A DNA stretch of 64,000 nucleotides from Proteiniphilum sp. (GTDB lineage: Bacteria > Bacteroidota > Bacteroidia > Bacteroidales > Dysgonomonadaceae): assembly GCA_018433945.1 (NCBI GenBank), contig JAHDQF010000022.1:1-64000 (forward strand). The letters run 5' to 3'. Under the pieces are notes generated by a model, which worked only from the letters and a program-made list of their open reading frames with translations, did no database searches and was not told the DNA's origin. The first letter of the stretch is position 1. The number at the start of each line of letters is the position of its first letter. Below, one piece after another: positions 17,917-26,581 of this stretch. A program made the position numbers and the translations under genes.

Positions 17917-18861
17917 TTATTTTTTCAGCAGTGCCGTTCCGCTCGAATATCCGCCACCAAAAACGGAAATGACAATTTTATCGTCTTTCTTAAATGTAGA
18001 AAAATATTGAGCCAATACAATGGCAGCGCTTGCGCTACCGGTATTACCCAAAAGCTCTATGTTATTCAAAACCTGTTCTTTGCTGATATTCAGGCTTTTG
18101 GCCACATAATCAATGATGCGAATATTTGCCTGGTGGGGTATCACATAGTTGATGTCAGCCACGGACAAATTATTTTTGGCAAGCAGCTGTTCAGTTTCTT
18201 CAACCATATAGGTGCAGGCTTGTTGGAAAACATCTTTTCCGTAAGGCATCTTTAAACCTCCATCCAATGGCCGTAAATAAACGCCCTCAATATTTTTACC
18301 GATATTTCCCAATCCCCTGGTGTTTATATCAAGCACTTCCAGATCGTCATCGGAATATCTTTCATTTGAAATAAAAACCGCCGCTGCCCCATCACCCCAA
18401 AGAAAACCTGATTTGGGATCGCTCAGATTATTGTAAAGACTGTTGTTTTCGGAGATTACCACCAAAGCCTTCTGTGCCTTACCGGCAGCAAAGTATGCAT
18501 CAGCCACTTCCAATGCATTGAGGAACGACGAGCAGGCAGAATTGATCGTGAAGGTTCTGGTATTTTCGATCTTAAAATGGGCCTGCACGGCATAGGCAAT
18601 GCTACCAATGGTATCGAAAGGAGTATAGGTAGCGCCGATAATCAGGTCAATATCTTGAATAGGATATGGCAGCTTGTCTTCAGCATTCTTTACTGCTTCA
18701 ATTGCCATCGTGTTTGTGTTCTCGTCAGGCAAGGTTTGCCTACGTTGCTTTATCCCGCTTTTGGCAACTATTTCATCACCGGAAATACCGTAATTATCAG
18801 AAAAGTAATCGTTTGATAAAACGAGACTCGGTAAATATGCTGTTACAAGATTAATAATCAT
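17917..18861 (-). CDS. 3-oxoacyl-ACP synthase III-like (FabH-like) ketosynthase
   Basis: 314 residues, thiolase fold. The KAS III triad is intact: Cys110 in INSACSSF, His243 in IPHQAN and Asn273 in LGNTGSAS. FLWGDGAAAVFIS and the terminal FGGGYSSGTALLKK are also typical. KAS III enzymes join an acyl-CoA or acyl-ACP to malonyl-ACP; relatives make specialised fatty acyl or beta-keto lipids. Its placement inside a transporter operon rather than a fatty acid synthesis operon suggests synthesis of a dedicated lipid. It starts 97 nt after the LolA-like gene, and the gap holds a duplicated gene end. Start ATG at 18861. Confidence 0.85.
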   Translation of the reverse strand: MIINLVTAYLPSLVLSNDYFSDNYGISGDEIVAKSGIKQRRQTLPDENTNTMAIEAVKNAEDKLPYPIQDIDLIIGATYTPFDTIGSIAYAVQAHFKIENTRTFTINSACSSFLNALEVADAYFAAGKAQKALVVISENNSLYNNLSDPKSGFLWGDGAAAVFISNERYSDDDLEVLDINTRGLGNIGKNIEGVYLRPLDGGLKMPYGKDVFQQACTYMVEETEQLLAKNNLSVADINYVIPHQANIRIIDYVAKSLNISKEQVLNNIELLGNTGSASAAIVLAQYFSTFKKDDKIVISVFGGGYSSGTALLKK

Positions 18862-18892
18862 ATCCTTGAAATTTTATTTGAATTCCCCCTTT

Positions 18893-18955
18893 TTATACCA
18901 GTTTTCTGACCGTAAACCCATCCGACAGGATCTCTTTGGTAAATGGTCGCGGTAC
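18893..18955 (-). pseudogene. Remnant of a second LolA-like gene 3' end
   Basis: On the minus strand the gap reads FTKEILSDGFTVRKLV then stop (TAA 18893-18895), parallel to the real end of the preceding gene (GLSDDAFTVRALVQ). At DNA level the two ends share tctgaccgtaaac and catccgacagg. This is the trace of a tandem paralogue or duplicated 3' end. Confidence 0.6.
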
Positions 18956-18958
18956 CCT

Positions 18959-19693
18959 TTATTGTACCAGTGCTCTGACCGTAAACGCATCATCCGACAG
19001 GCCGGTGTCGTACTTCACATCCGTCATCTGCATTTTGGTTGTGTGCCCCTTTTTCAGGTCGGTCATCTCAATTTCGGCAGGATTCCAGTAGTTGCCAATC
19101 TTTTTGAACGTATATTTTGCTTCTTTCACCTTATTGCCGCCACGGTCATAATATTCCATCAGGATGGGGTAAAAATGTTCTTTATGGATACTCACCGTTA
19201 CCTTTGAAAAATCTGAACGGACTTTGGGCGTAAGTTCCAGCACAAAAGCATCCGTTTCGGTTTTAATCAGCTTTGGCGTATATTTTTGAGAAAACGGAAC
19301 AGACTCCATGTCCTCGTATGAAAAGTCGGTCCCCGCAAAGTTCTGATTTTTAGCGCTCGAAGCAATTCTTCTCTCTCTCCCGAAGGCGGGTAAATACATA
19401 TACATTACGTCGCCGGGCAACGACAAAAAAGCGATCCCGGCCTGCGAAGCAGGTGCCGTAAACCGGAACATACGCTTGTCCGTACCTTTTTGCTGAATGG
19501 TTGCTTCCCGTATTTCCTGTTTTCCTGCCTTGTCAATGAGGATGATTTTGTTTTTTCCTGTCATGTCTTTTTGTGAATACATCACCTCGTCCATTTTCTG
19601 TAAAATGGTTGTTGCATCCTGTGCAACTGCGGAACAAACAGTTCCGGCTCCGATGAGAACGGTTAAAACCGCTGTTCTGAAATTTGTTTTCAT
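18959..19693 (-). CDS. Outer membrane lipoprotein-sorting protein (LolA-like fold, periplasmic)
   Basis: 244 residues with a Sec signal peptide (ending CSAVA/Q) and no lipobox, so a soluble periplasmic protein. It belongs to the LolA/LppX-like outer membrane lipoprotein-sorting family that accompanies MMPL exporters: the half-barrel strands RMFRFTAPASQAGIAFLSLP, VMYMYLPAFGRERRIASSAK and NFAGTDFSYEDME are characteristic. Its start overlaps the end of the MMPL gene by 4 nt, indicating translational coupling. Expected job: carry a lipid across the periplasm from the MMPL transporter to the barrel protein encoded two genes downstream. Confidence 0.85.
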   Translation of the reverse strand: MKTNFRTAVLTVLIGAGTVCSAVAQDATTILQKMDEVMYSQKDMTGKNKIILIDKAGKQEIREATIQQKGTDKRMFRFTAPASQAGIAFLSLPGDVMYMYLPAFGRERRIASSAKNQNFAGTDFSYEDMESVPFSQKYTPKLIKTETDAFVLELTPKVRSDFSKVTVSIHKEHFYPILMEYYDRGGNKVKEAKYTFKKIGNYWNPAEIEMTDLKKGHTTKMQMTDVKYDTGLSDDAFTVRALVQ

Positions 19694-21972
19694 TTTTTCA
19701 AGTTTAAGTGTTGATGATTATTTGCTGTTATTTTACGTTTTCTGTTTACCAGGATAAGAATGATCGGCAACAAGGTGAGGGCGCCAAAACCTGAGCCAAA
19801 CATGCTGATGGCAACCAGCAAACCAAAATTCTGCAAGGGCACAATTTGGGAAAACAGAAGCACCAGGAAACCGGCTGAAACCGAGAAGACGTTAATCACA
19901 ATTGCTTTCCCACTGGATAAAATAACACTTTCGATTGATTTTTCGGCATCGCCGTTTTCCGTCAGATAATGATTAAACCCGGTAATCACATGAATCGCAT
20001 AATCGATACCAATGCCGAGGGCGATGCTTGCCACAAGTACGGTTGCAATATCCAGTGGGATGCCGGTTACTCCCATAAAGCCAAAAAGGACAACTATTGT
20101 TGCGATAACCGGAATGGCGGCGTAAATACCTTTTAAAAACGATTGAAGAATAGCACCGACAATAAGAACAACCATGATAATGGCTATCAGTAAACTATTA
20201 TACTGGCTGTTAATTAAACTGCTGTTGAGTTTCACATAAACCGAAGGCATTCCGGTAAGTTCAATCTGACAATTCGCGTTGTTGTTTTCAGCCATAAAAC
20301 GGTTCATTTTTTCTGTGAATGCTTCAATGTCTTTACTGTCGACCGATGCAAATTTTGATTGGATGACCCCTTTTGTCAGGTCATCATTCACCAGCTGGGG
20401 CATCACTTCCTGACCCTCGAGCAGAAACCACAATTGTTCAATTTTTGCCTTATCGTCGGGTATCCTCCTGCCTTCGCCCATGGCATCGTTCATCTGCTCA
20501 ATCAGGTCGGCCACCGACTGGGCAACGCTTACATTGGGGTCATCTTTCAGGAAATTTTCTGTTTTGATCATCATTTGCAATACTTCAGGGCTTTGCATAT
20601 CGCCTTTAAAAACCACGAAAATAGGCAGTGAACCGCCAAACTTTTCTTGCATCATCTCTTCTGCCACTCTTGTCGGATTATCTCTTTTAAAATAGTCGGC
20701 CATGTTGACGCTGGTTTCTAATTGGAAGATACCGATGATAAAGATGAGTAACAACAGGATCCAGGCCCCCAGCGTATATTTTGGATGTTTGAAGAGTAAC
20801 CGGGAAAGGGGCAATAAGATTCTATGGGTCAGGAAGGTTTTCTTTTCCTCATTGTCAACCTCGTTTTTGTTGCTATTTTTATTAGAAAATACAAAAATGA
20901 ATGCAGGCACAAAAGTTAAGGATAGCAACAAAGCGATGAGCGTACCTGCTGCCGTAAAGATCCCAAAGTCTTTAATCATCAGAAGGTAGGAACCGAAAAC
21001 GAACGAAATAAAACCGATGGCTGTGGTTAAAGCGGCGAGTATTACCGGAATGGTCACATAGCCCAACGCTTTTATAACGGCTTGCCTTTTATCATGATTG
21101 AGCGTGTGGCTGACACTGTTTAATACATGAATGGTGTAAGCACTACCTACTGCAAGTAAAACCACCGGAATGATGTTTGTGATGATGGTTAATTCATAAC
21201 CTGTCACTGACATAATCCCCAGCGTCCATATAACGGAAATTCCGGCTGTAAGCAATGGCAACAGTGCATTCCGGAAGGATCTGAAACTCAACCAAAGAAT
21301 AACCAATAAAACAATAAAAATAATGGGGATGAGCCTGACAATATCGGATATGATCAAATTGTTAATCTCGTTCATCATCATGGGCAATCCGCCAAAATAG
21401 AGTTTTTCGGGAATATCCAGCTTTTCAACCTTCGTTTTTATTTCTTTTGCCACAACCTGGTTGTCTGCATCGGGCAGAAGCGTGAACAGTATAGCAGAAG
21501 CCGTGGCATTGTCGGAAACAATTGCCCCTTTATACATCTCTTTTGATAACACATAAGCTTTCAGGCTATCCAGCTCCTCACGGGTAGTCGGCAAATCGTA
21601 TTCATCAACCAGTTTCCCTATTTCAATCCCCCATTCGGAACTTTTTATATCCAGAATATTGGTGAGGCTGGTAACACTGGAAACACCCTGTGTAAACCTT
21701 ACACTGTCGGTAATGATGCGGATGTGGTCAATCACTTCAGCATCAAATATATCATTGGTTTCCAACACAATCATGCCCATATCATTGCCGCCAAATTCGG
21801 TCCCGATCTCCTTGAAAAGCTTTGCAGCGGGGTCATCATCGGGTAACGAAGTGATGATGTCTGAATTGATCTGCAGGTTTGTAATTTGATAACCAAAGAA
21901 AATTGTGATCAGGAGAATGGCTGTCACAATTAGCCATCTGCGTTTTATGACGTATTCCGCAAATTTGTTCAT
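19690..21972 (-). CDS. MMPL/RND superfamily exporter (COG1033 type)
   Basis: 760 residues with the RND plan: one helix, a large periplasmic loop (about 35-205), five clustered helices, a second helix-loop-helices unit. The second half carries the proton-relay motif ALGIGIDYAIHVI in its helix 10. The equivalent place in the first half reads LLAVGSAYTIHVL (276-279 GSAY), lacking the aspartate, as seen in many COG1033 exporters. Related proteins move hopanoids, carotenoids, mycolates or other lipids out of the inner membrane. It is followed by a coupled LolA-like gene and preceded by a TetR gene on the same strand 61 nt away. Confidence 0.88.
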   Translation of the reverse strand: MNKFAEYVIKRRWLIVTAILLITIFFGYQITNLQINSDIITSLPDDDPAAKLFKEIGTEFGGNDMGMIVLETNDIFDAEVIDHIRIITDSVRFTQGVSSVTSLTNILDIKSSEWGIEIGKLVDEYDLPTTREELDSLKAYVLSKEMYKGAIVSDNATASAILFTLLPDADNQVVAKEIKTKVEKLDIPEKLYFGGLPMMMNEINNLIISDIVRLIPIIFIVLLVILWLSFRSFRNALLPLLTAGISVIWTLGIMSVTGYELTIITNIIPVVLLAVGSAYTIHVLNSVSHTLNHDKRQAVIKALGYVTIPVILAALTTAIGFISFVFGSYLLMIKDFGIFTAAGTLIALLLSLTFVPAFIFVFSNKNSNKNEVDNEEKKTFLTHRILLPLSRLLFKHPKYTLGAWILLLLIFIIGIFQLETSVNMADYFKRDNPTRVAEEMMQEKFGGSLPIFVVFKGDMQSPEVLQMMIKTENFLKDDPNVSVAQSVADLIEQMNDAMGEGRRIPDDKAKIEQLWFLLEGQEVMPQLVNDDLTKGVIQSKFASVDSKDIEAFTEKMNRFMAENNNANCQIELTGMPSVYVKLNSSLINSQYNSLLIAIIMVVLIVGAILQSFLKGIYAAIPVIATIVVLFGFMGVTGIPLDIATVLVASIALGIGIDYAIHVITGFNHYLTENGDAEKSIESVILSSGKAIVINVFSVSAGFLVLLFSQIVPLQNFGLLVAISMFGSGFGALTLLPIILILVNRKRKITANNHQHLNLKK

Positions 21973-22033
21973 TTCTGCTTGATGTTATATTTGTACCTAT
22001 TCCGTTTTTTAGTCAGTTCTAAGTAAAAAAAAA

Positions 22034-22618
22034 TTACTTTGCCAATCCTTTATTCAGAATTTGTATCAAACCCTCAAAATGAGGGGCATATTTTTTATAT
22101 TTATTTTGAAGGAAAAATGGTATCTCAAGTCCCTTGAGAACCATTAGAAAAATATCCAGCACTACGTCGGGATTGGGAATTTTTTCGAATTCGCCCGAAT
22201 CGGAACCCTGGATCAATATTTTTTTTAGGTTTTCTTTTTCCCAATTGTCCAATTCGGCCCGCAAGTCGTCGATAAAATGAAAATGCTCAAAAAAATCTGC
22301 TTTCAGCGTTTCGTGATAACATGCTGCTGAGTTCAGAATTTCCATTCTTTTGATCAGGTAAAGTTTTAATTTTTCGGAGGCATTCAATCCGGCGTCATTG
22401 ACAATCACTGACAGCTGACTTTTCAGGTTCATCATTTCCTTTGCAATCACTTCCCTGAACAAATCTTCTTTGCTTGCGAAATGATAATACAACGACCCCT
22501 TTGCCTTTCGCGAAATTTTTGCTATCTCGTCCATCGAGGTTTTATGAAACCCAAAACGACTGAACAGCCCGTTTGCTACGTTCACAATGGTCTCTTTAGT
22601 GCCGGATACGTCCATCAT
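22034..22618 (-). CDS. TetR family transcriptional regulator
   Basis: 194 residues. The N-terminal helix-turn-helix is clear: ETIVNVANGLFSRFGFHKTS, MDEIAKISRKAKGSLYYHF and ASKEDLFREVI (residues 9-60). The C-terminal helical ligand-binding domain is unassigned. It lies upstream of, and in the same direction as, the exporter operon, behind a consensus promoter. It most likely represses this operon, with an acyl or lipid ligand as inducer; this is inference from position. A TTAG-N6-CTAA dyad at about 22011-22024, between the two genes, could be its operator. Confidence 0.88.
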   Translation of the reverse strand: MMDVSGTKETIVNVANGLFSRFGFHKTSMDEIAKISRKAKGSLYYHFASKEDLFREVIAKEMMNLKSQLSVIVNDAGLNASEKLKLYLIKRMEILNSAACYHETLKADFFEHFHFIDDLRAELDNWEKENLKKILIQGSDSGEFEKIPNPDVVLDIFLMVLKGLEIPFFLQNKYKKYAPHFEGLIQILNKGLAK

Positions 22619-22646
22619 CTTTTTGTACCATGATCGTTTTAAAGTA

Positions 22647-22678
22647 CAAAACTAAAACAAATTATGAGACGCTCCAAA
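22647..22678 (-). promoter_or_regulatory. Promoter of the TetR-lipid export operon
   Basis: Minus strand TTTG (22675-22678), 20-nt spacer, TAGTTTTG (22647-22654). Full consensus. Predicted transcript start about 22640, some 20 nt before the TetR start. Confidence 0.7.
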
Positions 22679-22786
22679 TATATTGCATGAGCCTGCTTTA
22701 AAAAGTCCTAAATGAGAGAAAGGCTTTTTGTAAAGAATTGATCATCAACCTGAATTTTTCCTTGTTTCCAACAAAACAAGGTATAT

Positions 22787-23893
22787 TTATTCACGGAGCA
22801 AATAAGCAGACATGGTTGGGAACACTTCATTGGTTAATTGTTCGGAAACTTTACCGCTATGGTTCCCATCATACCAATAGCTTGAATGGGGAATTTCAGC
22901 TTGCGTAAGGAGTTGGGAAAAATATACGGTTGATTTAAACAAGCCAGGCATTTCATCGTGGAACCCGCAATCCAATGCGTATTTGTTGTATTCCAACAAA
23001 TTCTCCTTGTAGCTTTCCACTTTTTCTTCCAGGTTTCCAAAGCCGGCCATCAACCTGTTATAGTTTTCATCTATTTTTATGAGATTCCCTTTTTCATCAC
23101 GTTCAAATGGCAGGGCAATTTTCAAAGGTTGGGAGGGATCGGGTGCAAAGGCAGTGCCGAATGCCATGAAGCCGTATATGCCTGTCAAGCTTCGTTCGTA
23201 AGCCTCCAATTCCCGTTTTAAGGTTTCAGCAAATTGATCGTCATCCACATCGGCCATCCTTTCGGACAAGGTAAGAACCTGGTTTATCAGCGTATCATTT
23301 GCCATAGTGCCGCTGATCAGCTGCTCGTCAGCAAAGAGAGCAGGGCTCATTGCATAAGCCACAGAGAATACATCAGGATGTTTTAAACTGATATGAATGG
23401 TTCCACCTCCTCCCATTGAGTGGCCGGCAATTCCCCTTGACTCCCTTTTTCCCAGGGTCCTGTAATTGCTGTCAACATAGGCTACGACATCCTTGACCAC
23501 ATAATCTTCCCAATTTCCTGATACAATGGAATTGGCATACATCGATCCTTCAAACAGATTATAGCCATTCAACTCTATCAATATAAATTCCTGATCGTTA
23601 TTGTCTTTCATATATGCCTCATAGGCCTCCGTCTTGGGGAACTCGCCGGCTTCCACAGTATATCCGTTCAAAAAATACACCACAGGGTATGATTGGTCCG
23701 AATGATTGTATGAAGGGGGCAAATAAACGCCGATTTGCTGGACATTCTCTGTGCCTACCAGGTTATTCTCCAGTGAAGGAGCCGGTATTTCTTCCAAATA
23801 ATAGGTAATCGTTCTGTTTCCATTATCTACAGTACATCCCGTCAATACAAGCAGGGTAAAACAAAAAACCAAAAAGTTAAACTTATTCATCAT
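22787..23893 (-). CDS. Esterase D/putative esterase family lipoprotein (alpha/beta hydrolase)
   Basis: 368 residues with a lipoprotein signal, VLTGC with Cys20. The putative-esterase fold is recognised from IGVYLPPSYNHSDQSYPVVYFLNGY, then VVAYVDSNYRTLGKRESRGIAGHSMGGGG with the nucleophile Ser in GHSMGG, and a C-terminal WYDGNHSGKV with the probable catalytic His. Such proteins are often carbohydrate esterases (feruloyl or acetyl-xylan type) or trehalose-type acyl esterases. An insertion of about 100 residues between the nucleophile and the His is longer than in minimal members. Surface or periplasmic. Behind its start lies a long inverted repeat. Confidence 0.8.
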   Translation of the reverse strand: MMNKFNFLVFCFTLLVLTGCTVDNGNRTITYYLEEIPAPSLENNLVGTENVQQIGVYLPPSYNHSDQSYPVVYFLNGYTVEAGEFPKTEAYEAYMKDNNDQEFILIELNGYNLFEGSMYANSIVSGNWEDYVVKDVVAYVDSNYRTLGKRESRGIAGHSMGGGGTIHISLKHPDVFSVAYAMSPALFADEQLISGTMANDTLINQVLTLSERMADVDDDQFAETLKRELEAYERSLTGIYGFMAFGTAFAPDPSQPLKIALPFERDEKGNLIKIDENYNRLMAGFGNLEEKVESYKENLLEYNKYALDCGFHDEMPGLFKSTVYFSQLLTQAEIPHSSYWYDGNHSGKVSEQLTNEVFPTMSAYLLRE

Positions 23894-23933
23894 ATTTTCA
23901 ATTTAAATTTCACCTAAAGATCTCGAATAAAAG

Positions 23934-24003
23934 TTGCACTTGTCAGGTAAAATGTTTAATCTTAATGTATTAATTAAAACCAACACTCACCTGACTCATG
24001 CAA
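23934..24003. promoter_or_regulatory. Long-range inverted repeat in the esterase upstream region
   Basis: TTGCACTTGTCAGGT (23934-23948) and ACCTGACTCATGCAA (23989-24003) are inverted copies with 12 of 15 positions matching and 40 nt between them. A minus-strand -7 box TAGTTTTG (24006-24013) sits immediately upstream, so both arms would be in the first 70 nt of the esterase transcript or would act as paired operator sites. Confidence 0.5.
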
Positions 24004-24099
24004 CACAAAACTACAAAAAAATGGCATTCACTACTATTTTAAAAAAAATATTTAAATGGAGACTATCTGCAATTCGATGAGGATAGCCACGGGGTCGAA

Positions 24100-24192
24100 T
24101 TAAAACCGACAGGTATTTGTTGGCATTTTCTCTGTCTTTTTGTGGCCGCATTTGGGACAGGTGATAATTGAGATTGTTTCCAGTATGGTCAA
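24100..24192 (-). pseudogene. Truncated GDCCVxC-domain protein gene
   Basis: Starting at a TTG (24190-24192) the frame reads ILETISIITCPKCGHKKTEK then MPTNTCRF and stops at 24100. This is the well-known N-terminal half of the small GDCCVxC-domain proteins (two Cys pairs, heavy-metal or redox associated). The second half with the GDCCVxC motif is missing. Unrelated sequence follows. Confidence 0.65.
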
Positions 24193-24251
24193 TACTGAAA
24201 CATTGACTGCCAAATGTTTTATATACGATGTGGTCAGTCATTTTTTCTTCC

Positions 24252-24479
24252 TTAATAAACTTTATAAATTATTTCATCACATCTTAAACACTTTTGTACT
24301 TGCTTATTCTTTTCAATAGCCTCATAACTGCATTGATTACAATAATTGTAATTGCATTTTTCACAATCAAAGATTGATGTAATCATTTCACCAGTTCTTT
24401 CGCTAATTTCTCCAACTTTTCCGCCACAAAAATGACAATATGGAATATATTTATTGTTATTTTCTTCTATTTTACTCAT
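24252..24479 (-). CDS. Small cysteine-rich (zinc ribbon-like) protein
   Basis: 75 residues. Eight cysteines form four CxxC pairs: 15/18, 39/42, 47/50 and 64/67, enough to bind two zinc ions in a treble-clef or double zinc-ribbon fold. No signal peptide. No family name can be given. It sits beside the truncated GDCCVxC gene, another metal-binding family. AT-rich sequence and weak codon bias suggest a lineage-specific or transferred gene. Confidence 0.55.
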   Translation of the reverse strand: MSKIEENNNKYIPYCHFCGGKVGEISERTGEMITSIFDCEKCNYNYCNQCSYEAIEKNKQVQKCLRCDEIIYKVY

Positions 24480-24962
24480 GTTATGACGAATTAATTATTA
24501 TCTCCTGTTTCAAAATCTTGTAATGTTTTTCCTGATTTCATTTTTCATTCAGTTAATCCGTTTGAACTACGGCCCATAATAATCATAGCAGCAGATGAAC
24601 TACTAAATAAATGATTATAAGCATGTTTGATGCATCCATGACGTTTTCTACTGCATGAAAAAAGTGATGTTTACATCTCGTATCAAATAAAAAAACAGCG
24701 TATCTTGTCGTTTAAAATTACAGACTACAAGTTTAGTTAATTTTTTTTGATATCTTTCTCATTTTAAGCTGTTTTTTTGGTTATTCGTATAAAATAAAGT
24801 TAAACAGTGCCAGGAAAATAGCAATGAAAGGGATGAGATGAAGAATGGAGGACAAATGGAAAACAGTAACGGAGATAAGTTGTTTTATTGCTATTTGATG
24901 GATGGTTATCGTGATAAAATTATGTAACTTCGCATGATAAAGATAAAAAAAGACAAAACGAG
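24480..24962. other. AT-rich intergenic region before nnrDE
   Basis: 483 nt, visibly more AT-rich than its surroundings. No coding frame, hairpin with T-tract or repeat is convincing. A weak -7-like box TAACTTCG lies at about 24925-24932, close before the nnrDE start. Confidence 0.4.
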
Positions 24963-26465
24963 ATGAAGATCCTTACATCGGAGCAGATCAGGAAAATTGA
25001 TGCCGAAACGATTAAGAGGGAGGGGATCCCGTCACTTGAACTGATGAAGCGGGCGGCGACCGCCTTCTATAACCGGTTCACGGAGAGATATCCGGACAAG
25101 AACATATCCGTGCTCATCTTTTCGGGTGTGGGAAACAACGGCGGCGACGGGCTGGTGATCGCCCGCCTGCTGCATAAGTCGGGCTACGGCGTGAAGGTCT
25201 GCGTGGTGGAGTATAGCGATCAATACTCGGAGGATTGTGCCCACAATCTGCGGCGTGTGAAGGCGGAGAACATCGCCTACAGCAAGATAAAAGCGGAGAA
25301 GGATATTCCGGACCTGGACCGGTATGATGTGGTGATCGACGGGATCTTCGGAACAGGGCTCTCACGGGAGGTGAGCGGTATCGCCGCACAGGTGATCGGG
25401 AGAATCAATGAAAGTGAGAAACCGGTGATCAGCATCGATGTGCCGAGCGGACTGTTTCTGGAACGTAAGACCTCTTTCGCCGTGCAGGCTACTGAGACGA
25501 TCACGTTTCAGATACCGAAGCTGGCGCTCTACCTGCCGGAGAACAAAGATTTTACCGGTGATGTGCGGATCGTGGACATCGGCCTGGACAGGAAAGCGAT
25601 TGCCGAAGCGGAAAGCGACATGCACTTCACGGAGATGGGGGAGATAACCTCCCTGCTGAAGCCCCTGGAAAAGTTTGCCCATAAAGGGACTGAGGGGCAT
25701 GCCTTGATTATCGGCGGAAGCCTGGGCAAGACGGGGTCGGTATGCCTGGCATCGCGGGCGGCACTGAAAACGGGCTGCGGACTGGTCACGGCCTATCTGC
25801 CGAAATGCGGCATGCCTGTGATACAGTCAAATTTTCCGGAAGCGATGGCCATAGAGGATCAGCACAGGGAGCATATCAGCGAAATCAGATATAACCTGCA
25901 CCCGGATGCGATCGGCATCGGCATCGGGATGGGACAGCATCCGGAGACGCAGGAGGCGCTGCACCGGTTTCTCCAAATCAACCACACCCCGCTGGCGATC
26001 GATGCCGACGGGCTGAACATCCTGGCACAGCACAAAGAGTGGGTCTCCCTGCTGCCGCCTGAAACCATCCTGACACCGCATCCGAAGGAGCTCTCCAGAC
26101 TGATAGGGGAGTGGAGCGACGACTATGACAAGATTCAAAAAGCAAGGCTTTTTGCAAAGGAGAACGACCTTGTTGTGGTGATCAAAGGGGCTTATTCGCT
26201 GATCATCGATGCGGAGTGTGTTTACCTGAACAGCACAGGTACCCCGGCACTGGCAACCGCCGGCAGCGGCGATGTGCTGACCGGGATGATCACCTCACTG
26301 CTGGCACAGGGATACAAACCCACGGATGCGGCGAGGGTGGGGGTATACCTGCACGGGCTGACGGCCGATCTGACGAAGGAGCGCATTCATCCCCGAAGTT
26401 TTATTGCCGGTGACATCATTGAGCACATTGGCAATGCCTACCGGAATCTGGAAAAAAATGAGTGA
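24963..26465 (+). CDS. nnr: Bifunctional NAD(P)H-hydrate epimerase / ADP-dependent hydrate dehydratase
   Basis: 500 residues, the fused form. The N-terminal YjeF/NnrE domain (1 to about 215) contains the phosphate-binding NNGGDGLVIARLL and the catalytic-region IDVPSGL; the C-terminal ribokinase-like NnrD domain (about 225-500) contains GGSLGKTGSVCLASRAAL, ITPHPKELSRLIG-type sequence (LTPHPKE) and the anion-hole motif TAGSGDVLTGMI with its catalytic Asp. The enzyme repairs hydrated NADH and NADPH. Cytoplasmic housekeeping function. The gene ends about 120 nt before rplU, and the rplU promoter starts inside the end of this region. Confidence 0.95.
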   Translation: MKILTSEQIRKIDAETIKREGIPSLELMKRAATAFYNRFTERYPDKNISVLIFSGVGNNGGDGLVIARLLHKSGYGVKVCVVEYSDQYSEDCAHNLRRVKAENIAYSKIKAEKDIPDLDRYDVVIDGIFGTGLSREVSGIAAQVIGRINESEKPVISIDVPSGLFLERKTSFAVQATETITFQIPKLALYLPENKDFTGDVRIVDIGLDRKAIAEAESDMHFTEMGEITSLLKPLEKFAHKGTEGHALIIGGSLGKTGSVCLASRAALKTGCGLVTAYLPKCGMPVIQSNFPEAMAIEDQHREHISEIRYNLHPDAIGIGIGMGQHPETQEALHRFLQINHTPLAIDADGLNILAQHKEWVSLLPPETILTPHPKELSRLIGEWSDDYDKIQKARLFAKENDLVVVIKGAYSLIIDAECVYLNSTGTPALATAGSGDVLTGMITSLLAQGYKPTDAARVGVYLHGLTADLTKERIHPRSFIAGDIIEHIGNAYRNLEKNE

Positions 26466-26469
26466 ATGA

Positions 26470-26501
26470 TTTGTGATTGATGAAATAATTGCGTAATTTT
26501 G
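26470..26501 (+). promoter_or_regulatory. Promoter of rplU-rpmA
   Basis: TTTG at 26470-26473, 20-nt spacer, TAATTTTG at 26494-26501: full consensus. The predicted 5' leader is about 74 nt and contains short GC-rich inverted repeats (gcggctcgc; acgtaacgt) that could form an autoregulatory structure. Confidence 0.75.
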
Positions 26502-26581
26502 CACCTCATTTTGCCAATAGGCCCGACAAGAAGACGCAGGTAGCGGCTCGCCTCAGGCACGTAACGTCAGGTTATTTAATT

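Noticed and set aside
24011..24241. 76-codon minus-strand frame next to the Cys-rich gene
   Set aside because: It overlaps the GDCCVxC remnant in another frame, and the remnant's frame is the one with recognisable sequence.
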